A DNA stretch of 64,000 nucleotides from Flavobacterium reichenbachii (GTDB taxonomy: Bacteria; Bacteroidota; Bacteroidia; Flavobacteriales; Flavobacteriaceae): the NCBI RefSeq assembly GCF_002217435.1, contig NZ_MUHF01000007.1, positions 254,715 through 318,714 on the forward strand, in the 5' to 3' direction. The notes under the pieces were generated by a model. That model had not been told where the DNA came from. It saw only the letters and a program-made list of their open reading frames with translations, and did no database searches. Positions 17,209 through 26,333 of this stretch are shown in pieces. How positions within the stretch are numbered: the first letter of the stretch is position 1; every line of letters begins with the position of its first letter. The position numbers were made by a program, and so were the translations under genes.

Positions 17209-17589
17209 TTAACCTAAAACGTGATGTGCTAAAACTTTCTGTACATCGTAAACGTTTACAGATTTGTTAAATTGTTTCACGATACTTGGCTGTAATTCAC
17301 TTGAAACCCAGATTTTCAACTCGGCATCAAGATCAAAAGTTCCAGCTGTTTCTACACTAAAGCGAGTAATGCTTTTGTACGCAATAGATTTATATTCTGT
17401 TTTGCTTCCTGTTAATCCCTGAACATCTACTAAGATTAATCTTTTATTCGTAAAAATAAAAGTATCACGAATTAATTTGAATCCCATTTCTATTTCTTCA
17501 TTGTCGATTAGAAGCTGTCCGTATTTTTTAATTAAATCTTCCTGACTTACCGTACCGGCGTTACCAAGAATAGCTGAAAATATTCCCAT
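17209..17589 (-). CDS. Bacterial PH-domain protein (bPH_1)
   Basis: A 126-residue cytoplasmic protein made of one PH-like domain. The family pattern is DTFIFTNKRLILVDVQG followed by KTEYKSIAYKSITRFSVETAG and an amphipathic C-terminal helix. PF08000 members are small oligomeric PH proteins of unknown role. It is a single-gene unit converging on the protease terminator. Confidence 0.88.
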   Translation of the reverse strand: MGIFSAILGNAGTVSQEDLIKKYGQLLIDNEEIEMGFKLIRDTFIFTNKRLILVDVQGLTGSKTEYKSIAYKSITRFSVETAGTFDLDAELKIWVSSELQPSIVKQFNKSVNVYDVQKVLAHHVLG

Positions 17590-17716
17590 GTTTTAAATTT
17601 TAATTAAATTATTTCGTCTTATTATGAGATGTAAAAATAGTAGATTTTGTTAACTTTTAAATCCTCATTAAGTTTAATTATTGACGTAATAAATAATTTA
17701 GTTAAAAATTGGAGCA

Positions 17717-17748
17717 TAAAAAAAGCAGAACCTAAATTCTGCTTTTTT
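17717..17748 (-). terminator. Terminator of tonB
   Basis: AAAGCAGAA pairs with TTCTGCTTT around a 5-base loop, with A and T runs on either side, so it could work in both directions. It lies 8 bp past the tonB stop on the minus strand. Confidence 0.8.
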
Positions 17749-17755
17749 ATTATTT

Positions 17756-18592
17756 TTATTCTGGTTGTGTTTTAATTGTAATTGGAAGGTTGTAGGCAGT
17801 TCTTACTGCATTTCCGTCTAATATTCCGGGTGCCCATTTTGTTTTAAGTGATTTTAAAACTCTAACGGCTTCTTTGCCCATTCCGTAACCAGGATCATTT
17901 TTTACCATGATGTTGGTAAGTGATCCATCTTTTTCAACTACAAAAGAAACATAAACTCTAAAAGTTCTTTCTGCGTCTAATTCCGGAGTTTTGAAATTTC
18001 TACTTACATAAGTATAAAAATTTGCAATTCCACCAGGAAATTCCGGTAATTTGTCTAAAATGGCTGTGCTTACAGGTTTTTCAGGTCCAGAAGGAACAGC
18101 TGTGTCAATTCCAGGTCCATTGCCACCTGATGTTGGGATAGCATTTACAAGAGTTCCTGTTCCGTCACTTGGGCTTACTACAGTTGGTGTATTATTAGCA
18201 TTAGTTGCTATTTCTGGAGTCGCTTGAGATGAAGGGACAATAATAGGATCCACTAACTGACTAGCATCTGTAACTGGTGCCGCAGCAGCTTGTTCCTGTG
18301 CGGGAGGAGTAATAGGATCTGTTTTAGGAATTACTAAAGGATCAATATCAACAGGTGTAATTACTGTTCCGTCGTAAGGATTAGTAGTGTCTATTGGTGC
18401 AGGGTTGTTTTGAAATTTACTAGCCAATACAGAAACGCTTCCTATAGCTGCTAGTAATAGCAAGCCCATAAATAGTGCTGTAACAGTTGTTTTTGAATTC
18501 TCCTGACGTAATTGATAGGCTCCGTATTCTTTGTTTTTGTCTTCGAAAACAAGGTCGGTCCACTTGGTTTGGTAAATGCTTAATTTAGACAT
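17756..18592 (-). CDS. tonB: Energy transducer TonB
   Basis: A 278-residue protein. It has a cytoplasmic N-terminus (about 1-33), one membrane helix (about 34-57), a long Pro/Thr/Asp-rich periplasmic spacer (about 65-185) and a C-terminal TonB domain (about 190-278; FPGGIANFYTYVSRNFKTP ... FVVEKDGSLTNIMVKNDPG). It couples the proton-motive force to outer-membrane receptors. No exbB or exbD lies beside it. The N-terminal DLVFEDKNKEYGAYQLR is the usual Bacteroidota opening. Confidence 0.93.
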   Translation of the reverse strand: MSKLSIYQTKWTDLVFEDKNKEYGAYQLRQENSKTTVTALFMGLLLLAAIGSVSVLASKFQNNPAPIDTTNPYDGTVITPVDIDPLVIPKTDPITPPAQEQAAAAPVTDASQLVDPIIVPSSQATPEIATNANNTPTVVSPSDGTGTLVNAIPTSGGNGPGIDTAVPSGPEKPVSTAILDKLPEFPGGIANFYTYVSRNFKTPELDAERTFRVYVSFVVEKDGSLTNIMVKNDPGYGMGKEAVRVLKSLKTKWAPGILDGNAVRTAYNLPITIKTQPE

Positions 18593-18749
18593 AGTTCTTG
18601 GGTGTTTTAAGGTTAAGTAACTTTAAATCATAAGCGGGCTCGTTTTGGTTTTAGCTAACAACGGAATAGTTGTAGTTTTAGTATATGAATAATTTATTTT
18701 TTTAAGGATAAAATTAGTAATCTGTTATCCTTTATCTAAAGATAATAAA

Positions 18750-19301
18750 TTATATGTTACGTTCGATAATTTCTGCCAATAATTTTTTAGCGCGAAGTAA
18801 TTTTACTTTTACATTGCTCAAAGGTTCCTCTATTTTGAGTGCAATTTCCTGATACGTCATTTCCTGAAAGTAACGCAGCTGAATTACTTCTTGATAGTGA
18901 GGTTTTAATTCTTTGATGCAAAGAAGCAGACGAGACAGATTCTGTTCTTTAATTAAAGCATCTTCTGCCGATGGAGTGGGGTCGGCAATATTATAAGCCT
19001 GCTGATCTTCTGAATCGGTAATTTCTATAAAAAGACTGCTTCTTTTTTTGCGCAGTAAATCAATATAAACATTTTTTGCTATAGAAATCAGCCAGGTATT
19101 AAATTGAAATTCTGGATTGTATGAAGTTATTTTATCGAATGCTTTTGAGAAAGTTTCAATCGTAATATCTTCGGCAGTGGTTTCGTTTTCTGTACGCTTA
19201 AGCATGAAGCCATAGACTTCATTCCAGTAATAATCTAATAAAAAAGTAAAGGCTGCTTGATCGCCCTTTTTTGCTTTTTCTATTTTAGAATTTATTTCCA
19301 A
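18750..19301 (-). CDS. ECF-type RNA polymerase sigma factor
   Basis: A 183-residue protein with sigma region 2 (about 8-80; AAEDITIETFSKAFD-like and NTWLISIAKNVYIDLLRKK) and region 4 (about 125-178; YFQEMTYQEIALKIEEPLSNVKVKLLRAK). Its start overlaps the end of the GT2 gene by 10 bp, so it is translated from the same message. No anti-sigma gene is adjacent, and regulation of activity is not evident. Its stop lies 150 bp before the tonB start. Confidence 0.93.
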   Translation of the reverse strand: MEINSKIEKAKKGDQAAFTFLLDYYWNEVYGFMLKRTENETTAEDITIETFSKAFDKITSYNPEFQFNTWLISIAKNVYIDLLRKKRSSLFIEITDSEDQQAYNIADPTPSAEDALIKEQNLSRLLLCIKELKPHYQEVIQLRYFQEMTYQEIALKIEEPLSNVKVKLLRAKKLLAEIIERNI

Positions 19302-20398
19302 TATACAGGTTTTGAAAAGATATTAGTTATAAAGATATTAATTTGTGTGAATATAAGTGCGATTTCGATAAAAGGAAACCAAATTTTAATATCCCTTTCT
19401 TTTAATTTCCCCGCAGCACATCCAACTACAGTCCATGCAACAGTATAACGTGTTGCCAGAATAGCCAATACAGCAATCCACTGAAATTGGAAACTCAATA
19501 ATATAATAACTAATAAAAAGAAAAATAATTGTGAACAAAAGAAAAGTCCCAATTGTACTTTGTCAAAAAACTTATAATGTTCTGCAGTAGAAACATGTCT
19601 TCTTTTTTGCGTAAACCACTCTTTGTAATTTTTTTTGGGTTTAGAATAAGTAAAACTTTCCGGTGCGTAAGAAATCGTAGTGTTTGCTTTGTTTGCTGCT
19701 TGATTTACAAATAAATCGTCATCGCCAGAACGTATCTGAATATGATCGATAAAACCATTAACGTTAAAAAACTCTTCTTTTTTGTAAGCTAAATTTCTTC
19801 CCACTCCCATATATGGAGCGCCTAATTTTGCCCATGATAAATATTGTAACGCAGTCAGGACAGTTTCAAAGCGAATGATTTTGTTTAAAAACGAACGTTC
19901 TACTTTTTCATAACCGCCGTATCCTAAAATAATAGTCTTTTCAGATGTAAAATTAGCAGTCATTGCTGTAATCCAATTTTTAGAATTCGGAAAACAGTCT
20001 GCATCTGTAAACAACAGATAATCTTTTTTAGACGCTTTGATTCCTAATGTCAAAGCATATTTTTTATTACCCCAGAAAGCTTCGTTGTTTTCTACTTTTA
20101 CCAAACGAATATTAGAATATTCTTTTTCGAATTGTTCAAAAACTTCAAGTGTCTCATCGCTTGAGGCATCGTCAATTAATACAATTTCAAAATCAGGATA
20201 ATCTTGCTGTGCCAAAAGCGGAATGTATTTCTTTACATTCTCTTCTTCATTTTTTGCGCATACAATTACAGAAACAGGAAGATTTTTTGCAGTAATGTCC
20301 TGCTGTTTGCCAAAAGCAAATTTTCCAAAAATTCCCAGATAGTAAAAAAGTTGTATAAAAGCGACAACAATAAGAGAGTAAAATATATATATAAGCAT
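19292..20398 (-). CDS. Membrane GT2-family glycosyltransferase
   Basis: A 368-residue protein with an N-terminal membrane helix (about 1-25), a GT-A domain (about 40-270) and two or three C-terminal membrane helices (about 285-365). The nucleotide-sugar site is LPVSVIVCAKNEEENV, the acidic motifs are LIDDASSDET and FTDADCFP, and QKRRH stands where synthases have QxxRW. It probably makes or modifies an envelope glycan or glycolipid. It overlaps the following sigma factor gene by 10 bp. Confidence 0.9.
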   Translation of the reverse strand: MLIYIFYSLIVVAFIQLFYYLGIFGKFAFGKQQDITAKNLPVSVIVCAKNEEENVKKYIPLLAQQDYPDFEIVLIDDASSDETLEVFEQFEKEYSNIRLVKVENNEAFWGNKKYALTLGIKASKKDYLLFTDADCFPNSKNWITAMTANFTSEKTIILGYGGYEKVERSFLNKIIRFETVLTALQYLSWAKLGAPYMGVGRNLAYKKEEFFNVNGFIDHIQIRSGDDDLFVNQAANKANTTISYAPESFTYSKPKKNYKEWFTQKRRHVSTAEHYKFFDKVQLGLFFCSQLFFFLLVIILLSFQFQWIAVLAILATRYTVAWTVVGCAAGKLKERDIKIWFPFIEIALIFTQINIFITNIFSKPVYWK

Positions 20399-20439
20399 CT
20401 GTATTTTTTAATGAGTATTAATCTCTGAATCTGCGAGTG

Positions 20440-20469
20440 CAAATGTAATTATGAATTCCTAATTTTCAA
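20440..20469 (-). promoter_or_regulatory. Promoter of the GT2-sigma operon
   Basis: On the minus strand TTG (20467-20469), a 19-bp spacer and TACATTTG (20440-20447) fit the Bacteroidota consensus. It lies 42 bp before the GT2 start. Confidence 0.6.
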
Positions 20470-20483
20470 TGATTAAAACCAAT

Positions 20484-21098
20484 TTACTTTGGACATTTTG
20501 CCATTTCTTTTGCAAGAGCGATAGATTGAGCGTTTTCAGTTTTTTCTAATTGAGAAATAATATTTTTATAATTAAGAGCATCTCTATTTTGTGATAGTTT
20601 TTTAGTGGCTTGAATTTCATCAATTTCTATTTCAAAACCAAAAATTCCACGAGCCTCACGCATTGTCTTTGCTGATAAATCTTCAACACGAACGGGGTTT
20701 TCAGAATTTACTTCGTATTTATCTACTAGTTTTTTTAATTGCTCTATAGCGGCGGCTTCATCTACAATTTTAATTCTTCCATAAACATGTACGGCTATAT
20801 AATTCCAGGTTGGAACATTTTCGTGATCATACCAAGACGACGAAATATAACTATGCGGACCTGTAAAAACAGCTAAAACCTGATCATTTTCTGCAAAACC
20901 ATCTGCCTGCGGATTTAGTTTTGAAATATGTCCCTGCAAAATTTCCTTTCCGTGTTCATTGATTTCAAGCTCAATCGGAATGTGTGTTGCACATAATTTT
21001 CCGTTTGTTTGATTGATCAGAATACCAAAACTGTTTTCTTTTAGAAAAGCTCTGATTTCTTCCGGGTTTTCGTTTTTGTATAAATCGGGTGTGTACAT
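20484..21098 (-). CDS. FMN-binding PaiB-like protein
   Basis: A 204-residue PaiB family protein with an FMN-binding split-barrel fold. It begins MYTPDLYKNENPEEIRAF; this ATG is preferred over one seven codons upstream because the family starts here. Typical family segments are ATHIPIELE, GHISKLNPQ, VFTGPHSYISSSWY and VPTWNYIAVHVYG. Members have been described as negative regulators of protease and sporulation genes in Bacillus, but most are uncharacterised and may be flavin-dependent enzymes. Confidence 0.92.
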   Translation of the reverse strand: MYTPDLYKNENPEEIRAFLKENSFGILINQTNGKLCATHIPIELEINEHGKEILQGHISKLNPQADGFAENDQVLAVFTGPHSYISSSWYDHENVPTWNYIAVHVYGRIKIVDEAAAIEQLKKLVDKYEVNSENPVRVEDLSAKTMREARGIFGFEIEIDEIQATKKLSQNRDALNYKNIISQLEKTENAQSIALAKEMAKCPK

Positions 21099-21154
21099 TT
21101 TTTTCTTTTTTAGGTTCAAAGGCTCAAAGAAGCAAAGGTTTGAAGCTTTATATT
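21099..21154. repeat. Short dispersed-repeat-like segment
   Basis: AGGTTCAAAGGCTCAAAGAAGCAAAGGTT is a run of near-repeated (T)CAAAG words between the PaiB-like gene and murB. I recognise such CAAAG-rich runs from Flavobacterium intergenic DNA. No other role is visible. Confidence 0.35.
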
Positions 21155-22168
21155 CTAGATCACATTCACTTCAGCCTCGATATGAATTCCGAAAGTTTCA
21201 AAAACAGTTTTTTGAACTTCTCTAGAAACCGCCAAAATTTCCTGTCCGGTTGCATTTCCATAATTCACTAATACCAAAGCCTGGTTTTTATGAACTCCTG
21301 CGTCTCCAAAACGTTTTCCTTTAAAACCAGCCTGTTCGATCAGCCAGCCGGCCGGAACTTTTACTTCAGTTTCTGAAACTTCATAATATTTCATTTCAGG
21401 GAATTTTTGATGGATTTTTTCAAAATCAGATTTTAGTAAAATCGGGTTTTTAAAGAAACTGCCACTGTTTCCCAGTTCTTTTGGGTCTGGTAATTTGCTT
21501 TGTCTGATTGCAATAACAGCATTACTGACATCTTTTAGAGCTGGTTCAGAAATATTGTTTTTTGCCAGTTCTGCGAGAATATCTCCGTAAGAAGTATTTA
21601 TTTTATGATTACGCTTTGTTAATTTGAAAATTACCGAAGTAATGATAAACTGATCCTTAACTTCATGTTTAAAGATGCTTTCGCGATAGCCAAAATTACA
21701 TTCGGCATTGTTGAAAGTTTTCATTTCCTGAGTCACAATATTCATGGCTTCACAAGAAACAAAAGTATCTTTAATCTCAGTTCCATAAGCTCCAATGTTC
21801 TGAACAGGTGTTGTGCCGACATTCCCGGGAATCAGAGACATGTTTTCTAATCCGCCAAAATTATGGTCAATTGTATAAAGTACGAAATCGTGCCAGGTTT
21901 CGCCAGCCTGACTTTCGACCCACACAAAGTCGTCATTTTCTTCAATGATTTTTTTGCCTTTTAAATCAATGTGAATTACCAATGCATCAATATCTTTTGT
22001 CAAAAGCATATTGCTTCCTCCCCCTAAAATAAATTTTTTCTCGTTTTTGTTTTCTTCCAAAACCGTTTTCAATTCAGCAATTGAATGAACTGCAATAAAT
22101 TGTTTGGCGCTGGCTTCTATTCCAAAAGTATTATAGTTTTTTAAAGAAAAATTGGACTGGATTTCCAT
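21155..22168 (-). CDS. murB: UDP-N-acetylenolpyruvoylglucosamine reductase
   Basis: A 337-residue type I MurB, which reduces UDP-GlcNAc-enolpyruvate to UDP-MurNAc in peptidoglycan synthesis. FAD-binding segments are KNYNTFGIEASAKQF, FILGGGSNMLLT and MSLIPGNVGTTPVQNIGAYG. The catalytic region shows GYRESIFK and SGSFFKNPI, and the C-terminal HKNQALVLVN is characteristic. A -7 match (TACTTTTG on the minus strand, 22216-22223) lies upstream. Confidence 0.95.
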   Translation of the reverse strand: MEIQSNFSLKNYNTFGIEASAKQFIAVHSIAELKTVLEENKNEKKFILGGGSNMLLTKDIDALVIHIDLKGKKIIEENDDFVWVESQAGETWHDFVLYTIDHNFGGLENMSLIPGNVGTTPVQNIGAYGTEIKDTFVSCEAMNIVTQEMKTFNNAECNFGYRESIFKHEVKDQFIITSVIFKLTKRNHKINTSYGDILAELAKNNISEPALKDVSNAVIAIRQSKLPDPKELGNSGSFFKNPILLKSDFEKIHQKFPEMKYYEVSETEVKVPAGWLIEQAGFKGKRFGDAGVHKNQALVLVNYGNATGQEILAVSREVQKTVFETFGIHIEAEVNVI

Positions 22169-22310
22169 ATATAAAAGGCTTTTTGACTTCCGAAACTTCG
22201 GAATAATTCTGAGTTCAAAAGTAACGATTATAATTTATTCGAGTAGAATTTATATAAAATAACAACAATTAAATGTTATGAAATAAGGGAAGAAGCCTTT
22301 TTGTGAAATT

Positions 22311-23414
22311 TTATTTTACAGCTTCAATAAATTGATGCATTTCTTTCATGGTTCCAATCGTAATTCTGGTCCATTTTCCGTTTTCTTCATAAATTTTTGT
22401 TCCCATTATATTGTGTTCTTCCAATTGTTTAAAATAATCCTTTTTATAATTCTCTAAAGAAAAATAAATAAAATTTGAATGTGAAGCAATACAAGTTAAA
22501 TTTAGCCGTGTCAGTTGTTCGATGGTATATTTTTTTGCTTCTTCATTTAAAGAATATACTTCTTTGATGAATTTCTCGTCATTTAATGATGCTATTGCTG
22601 CAACTGTAGAAAGAACGCTGACAGATAAATTAGGAGATGATTTCAGCATACTAAGCTGTTCAATTGTACCAGAAGCCGCAACGGCATAACCAACGCGTGC
22701 ACCGGCTAAACCGTACATTTTGGAGAAAGTTTTGGTGATAATTAAATTCTTGTTTTCAATTACAAGTTCACTTAAAGACTGCTCTTTTGTAAAATCAATA
22801 TAAGCTTCATCAACAAAAACAATTGCTTTTTTTGATGCTTCTTTTATAAAAGAAACTAGTTTTTCTCTATCGCATATTGTACCCGTTGGATTATTGGGAT
22901 TGCAGATGTAAATCATTTTTGTATCAGAATCTATTGCTGCTAACATCGCCGTAAGGTCATGTTTTTTATCTGGCGTTAATGGAACTGTTATTTTTTTTAA
23001 ACCTAATTTCTCAGAAGGAAATGTCCAGTAATTGTATGTTGTTTCTGCCAATATAAAATTGCCTTTACTTAAAGCAGTGTATTGAAGAACTAAATCTAAA
23101 ATTTCTGTTGAGCCTGCACCTAATAAAATATTAGCATCTAAAACATTATTTTTTTTGGCAAGAAGACTGATTAAATCAGATGAAAGTTCCCATCCATATC
23201 GGTTGCTGCTATTAATGTTTTTTGCCATTGCAGTTCGGGCCAAAGGCGAAGGCCCGTAAGGATTTTCATTTGATAGTAACAGTATGGGAGATTGATCTGA
23301 ATATTCAAAAACTGAATCTTCTACTGGAGTATTTGCAAATGTTTCAAATGGATAAAAACCTAATCCAACTGCGCCCAGACTTATTTGTTTCAACCAATTT
23401 CTTCTGTTATTCAT
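22311..23414 (-). CDS. Class I/II PLP aminotransferase with Tat-type signal
   Basis: A 367-residue HisC-like aminotransferase. The N-terminus MNNRRNWLKQISLGAVGLGF is a twin-arginine signal (RRNWLK plus a hydrophobic stretch). The fold-type I core shows LLLSNENPYGPSP, LLGAGSTEILDL, CNPNNPTGT, VDEAYIDF and the PLP-lysine motif TKTFSKMYGLAGARVGYA. All key residues are present, so it is probably an active periplasmic enzyme exported with PLP already bound. The substrate is unknown; a histidinol-phosphate role is unlikely outside the cytoplasm. Confidence 0.88.
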   Translation of the reverse strand: MNNRRNWLKQISLGAVGLGFYPFETFANTPVEDSVFEYSDQSPILLLSNENPYGPSPLARTAMAKNINSSNRYGWELSSDLISLLAKKNNVLDANILLGAGSTEILDLVLQYTALSKGNFILAETTYNYWTFPSEKLGLKKITVPLTPDKKHDLTAMLAAIDSDTKMIYICNPNNPTGTICDREKLVSFIKEASKKAIVFVDEAYIDFTKEQSLSELVIENKNLIITKTFSKMYGLAGARVGYAVAASGTIEQLSMLKSSPNLSVSVLSTVAAIASLNDEKFIKEVYSLNEEAKKYTIEQLTRLNLTCIASHSNFIYFSLENYKKDYFKQLEEHNIMGTKIYEENGKWTRITIGTMKEMHQFIEAVK

Positions 23415-23523
23415 TTTCGCTCCGATTAAATTAAATAATACTATAAAGTAGTAAGTCGAAGAGATTTAAAAAAAGTTACGATTTGGTTTTTGTTTTATTG
23501 TTTAATGAATTGTTGACAGTTGA

Positions 23524-24366
23524 TTATCTTTTGTTGGAATATTCTTCTAATTTTTGTTTTTCGTTTTTACTTAAACTTTTGATGCCTTTTTTGCTGATTT
23601 TATCCAGTAACTTATCGATTTCTTGTTGTTGATTTACTTTTTGCTCATTATACTTATGATCAATTGAGTAATATTTTTTGTGCGTTTTAAAAAAGTAATT
23701 GTCAATATATAAAATGTACGGTTTTGTAATTATTATGTATATAAAAATTATGCAGGGAATCAGCACGATTGCTATAGGAACATAATTCTCTGTTAATGAA
23801 TGAGGAAAAAGAATTACGGCAATGAGCATACCGATTACGGCGCCGCCTAAATGAGCTTCGTGGCCAATATTGTCCCGATTAGATTTGACTCCATAAATCG
23901 AATAGATAATATATAATAAGGCGTAAAGCCAGCTTGGAATCGAAATTGGTAAAATGAAAAAGCCAATTCCTAATCCGGGAAACAATGCAATAGAAGCAAA
24001 AATAACACCGCAAACTGCACCAGAAGCCCCAACAGAATTATAATCTCCATGATTTTTATGAAGCAGCAATGCAAATAAATCGCCGGCAATTAAACTGCAG
24101 AAATAAATTATTAGAAAATTTATTATACCGGCATTAACTTCCAAAAGTTCTGAAAATGCATACAAACTAATCATATTAAAAATAAGATGCATCCAGTCTA
24201 CATGAAGAAAACCAGAAGTTATAAGCCTGTAATATTCTTTGTGAATTAAAATTCTATCGACTTGAAATTTATATTTTTCAAAAAATATTCCATCGTTGAA
24301 ACCTTTGTATGAAACTGCAAAGTTTATTACAATTATTATGATACTTACTATTCCGATGTTTATCAT
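23524..24366 (-). CDS. Rhomboid-family intramembrane serine protease
   Basis: A 280-residue protein with six or seven membrane helices. The catalytic serine lies in SVGASGAVCGVIF and the catalytic histidine in GHEAHLGGAVIGM. The family signature HVDWMHLIFNMISL is in the second helix. The C-terminal 60 residues form a charged cytoplasmic tail (KISKKGIKSLSKNEKQKLEE) resembling the tail of the rhomboid at 32054. Substrates are unknown. Confidence 0.93.
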   Translation of the reverse strand: MINIGIVSIIIIVINFAVSYKGFNDGIFFEKYKFQVDRILIHKEYYRLITSGFLHVDWMHLIFNMISLYAFSELLEVNAGIINFLIIYFCSLIAGDLFALLLHKNHGDYNSVGASGAVCGVIFASIALFPGLGIGFFILPISIPSWLYALLYIIYSIYGVKSNRDNIGHEAHLGGAVIGMLIAVILFPHSLTENYVPIAIVLIPCIIFIYIIITKPYILYIDNYFFKTHKKYYSIDHKYNEQKVNQQQEIDKLLDKISKKGIKSLSKNEKQKLEEYSNKR

Positions 24367-24389
24367 TTAATTTTCAAATTGGTTTGCTG

Positions 24390-25436
24390 TTAATCTAATA
24401 ACTCATGATATTTAGCTGCAATAATCTTCATGTTGATTTGATAATTAGCATTTTCTTCCACAAATTTTCTATTTCGGATAATAGCCTGATTTCTGGATTC
24501 AGAATTTTCGAAAGACCATATTAATTCTTCTGCCAGCATTTCGATATTGTCAATTTCAATTAATTGCCCGTTTTCCCGATGATTGATCCAGCTTTGATTT
24601 CCCGGAATATCAGAAACGACAGGATAACAATTACAAGCCATTGCCTCAAATAGAGAAGCAGAAACTCCTTCCGTAATTGGCATGCTGATATAAATATTAG
24701 ATTGTTTCAATAAAGTTGGAAGTTCAGTATTCGGAATTCTTCCTGTAAAGATTACTTTATCATCAATTTGTAATGTTGCTGCTAAGTTTTTCAAAAAAGC
24801 CAGACAAGTACCGTCGCCAACAATGGTCAGCGAAAAATCAATCCCTTTTTTATTTAAAATTGAAAACGCTTTTAGAATAGAATCATGTCTGTATTCTGGC
24901 TGCAGAGAACGTGTTACGATTGCTTCAATTCGAGAGGCATTTGAAGTTGAAGGAGTAAAAAGAGAAAAATCAATTCCCTTTGGCATTACGAGAACTTTGT
25001 TCATATCAACACCAATTTCTTTCATCGAAATCGTCATTACAGGTCCCCAGGCGTGAATTAAATGCGCTTTTTTGAAAGCATATTTTTGAATGATTTTTTT
25101 TAAAGGATATAAAACAGAGCTTTCCGGCCATAAATCAGTTCTGCCTTGCTGCGCAACTGCAATAGTTTTAGATCCGGATAAAGCGGCAAGAAAACCATAA
25201 CTTGTGGTTCTTTCTGCAATCAACATATCGGGTTTTTGTCTGCGAATGATTTTTCTAATAGCAATAGGAGCAAAGCAGTATTCGGCAATACGTTTGAATC
25301 GGTTAAAATTTGAGTTGCTGGGAGTTTGAAGTTCCCAGGTTATAATTTCAAAATCGCCAAATTCTTTCAGACCTTTCATCCAAGTTATGGCGTCTGCGCG
25401 GTAAGATTCTCCAAGAAAAAGTATTTTTCTTTTCAT
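24390..25436 (-). CDS. Glycosyltransferase family 4
   Basis: A 348-residue GT-B glycosyltransferase. The N-terminal domain begins with RKILFLGESYRADAITW. The C-terminal donor domain (about 165-340) carries YRHDSILKAFSIL, LTIVGDGTCLAFL, FTGRIPNTELP and the nucleotide-sugar motif EGVSASLFEAMACNCYPVV. No signal peptide is seen. It is alone with the rhomboid downstream (23-bp gap). The acceptor is unknown. Confidence 0.9.
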   Translation of the reverse strand: MKRKILFLGESYRADAITWMKGLKEFGDFEIITWELQTPSNSNFNRFKRIAEYCFAPIAIRKIIRRQKPDMLIAERTTSYGFLAALSGSKTIAVAQQGRTDLWPESSVLYPLKKIIQKYAFKKAHLIHAWGPVMTISMKEIGVDMNKVLVMPKGIDFSLFTPSTSNASRIEAIVTRSLQPEYRHDSILKAFSILNKKGIDFSLTIVGDGTCLAFLKNLAATLQIDDKVIFTGRIPNTELPTLLKQSNIYISMPITEGVSASLFEAMACNCYPVVSDIPGNQSWINHRENGQLIEIDNIEMLAEELIWSFENSESRNQAIIRNRKFVEENANYQINMKIIAAKYHELLD

Positions 25437-25440
25437 TTAG

Positions 25441-25520
25441 TAAATGAGTTTTTTGTCGCCACGAATTTCACAAATTTTCACTAATTAATTCGTGCTAATT
25501 CGTGAAATTCGTGGCAGTTT
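25441..25520. repeat. CCACGAATT palindromic repeat (family C, copy 1)
   Basis: CCACGAATTTCACAAATTTTCAC on the left mirrors GTGCTAATTCGTGAAATTCGTGG on the right, forming an imperfect long hairpin. A related copy is at 26230-26312 on the other side of the DUF2461 gene. Confidence 0.65.
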
Positions 25521-25528
25521 ATCTTTTT

Positions 25529-26206
25529 CTAAAATTCTTCTGTTTCTAAAGCGCGATTTATAAATTCGTTTAAAGGTTTTAAAGCAATTAATTTTTTGCT
25601 CATTTTCGAAACAAAATCTTTTTGAGTGACTTCAGAGATGTCATATTTTTGAGTAGCCGTAAAACTTTTTAACTTTAAAAAATCAATTGCCGGATGCTCT
25701 TTTTCATAACCGCGAGGCGGATTTTTAAGTGAATTGTTTTCGTCAAAATCCAAACTTCCGAATTCTTTTTTGAAATTTTTGTCGGCTAAAACAGCTTCTA
25801 AATCTTCGTAAAAAAAAGCAATCTCTTTACGGACTTTTTTTAATTGATCAGGATCTGGAGAATAAAAACCTCCGGCAATAAAACTGGCACCTTTTTCTAT
25901 ATGTACATAATATCCGGAACGATTCTGGCCTTTTGCGCCAGAAGAAAGCCAAACACCAAGATGTGCTTTATAAGGAGATTTATCTTTAGAAAATCGAATG
26001 TCACGGTTAATTCTAAAAGTACAATTTTTAACTTCGAGCAATTCCAAAGACGGATCTAGAGGTTTCATGGCATCCAGAAAATCGCTTACTAGTTTATGAT
26101 AGTCCTTTTTGAATATTTCATAACGTTTTTTGTTATCCTGAAACCAATCTCTATTGTTGTTTTTCTTTAAGTCGTCTAAAAATTGCAATGATTCTTTTGT
26201 AAGCAT
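25529..26206 (-). CDS. DUF2461 (TIGR02453) family protein
   Basis: A 225-residue cytoplasmic protein. Family hallmarks are FLDDLKKNNNRDWFQDNKKRY at the N-terminus, RINRDIRFSKDKSPYKAHLG in the middle, then GYYVHIEKG and AGGFYSPDPDQLKKVR. The function of the family is unknown. It lies between two copies of a CCACGAATT-type repeat. Confidence 0.92.
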   Translation of the reverse strand: MLTKESLQFLDDLKKNNNRDWFQDNKKRYEIFKKDYHKLVSDFLDAMKPLDPSLELLEVKNCTFRINRDIRFSKDKSPYKAHLGVWLSSGAKGQNRSGYYVHIEKGASFIAGGFYSPDPDQLKKVRKEIAFFYEDLEAVLADKNFKKEFGSLDFDENNSLKNPPRGYEKEHPAIDFLKLKSFTATQKYDISEVTQKDFVSKMSKKLIALKPLNEFINRALETEEF

Positions 26207-26229
26207 ATTTTATGTTTTGATTGTGGCTG

Positions 26230-26312
26230 TTTTTTGTTTGCCACGAATTACACGAATTTACACTAATTTTTTAATTGCTTATCTTTCACCTTTCACAAAG
26301 TTTTAATTCGTG
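26230..26312. repeat. CCACGAATT palindromic repeat (family C, copy 2)
   Basis: GCCACGAATTACACGAATTTACAC on the left and TTAATTCGTGAAAAG on the right. It is more divergent than copy 1 and the right arm is shortened. Confidence 0.55.
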
Positions 26313-26333
26313 AAAAGTAGTAGAAAAAAAACA

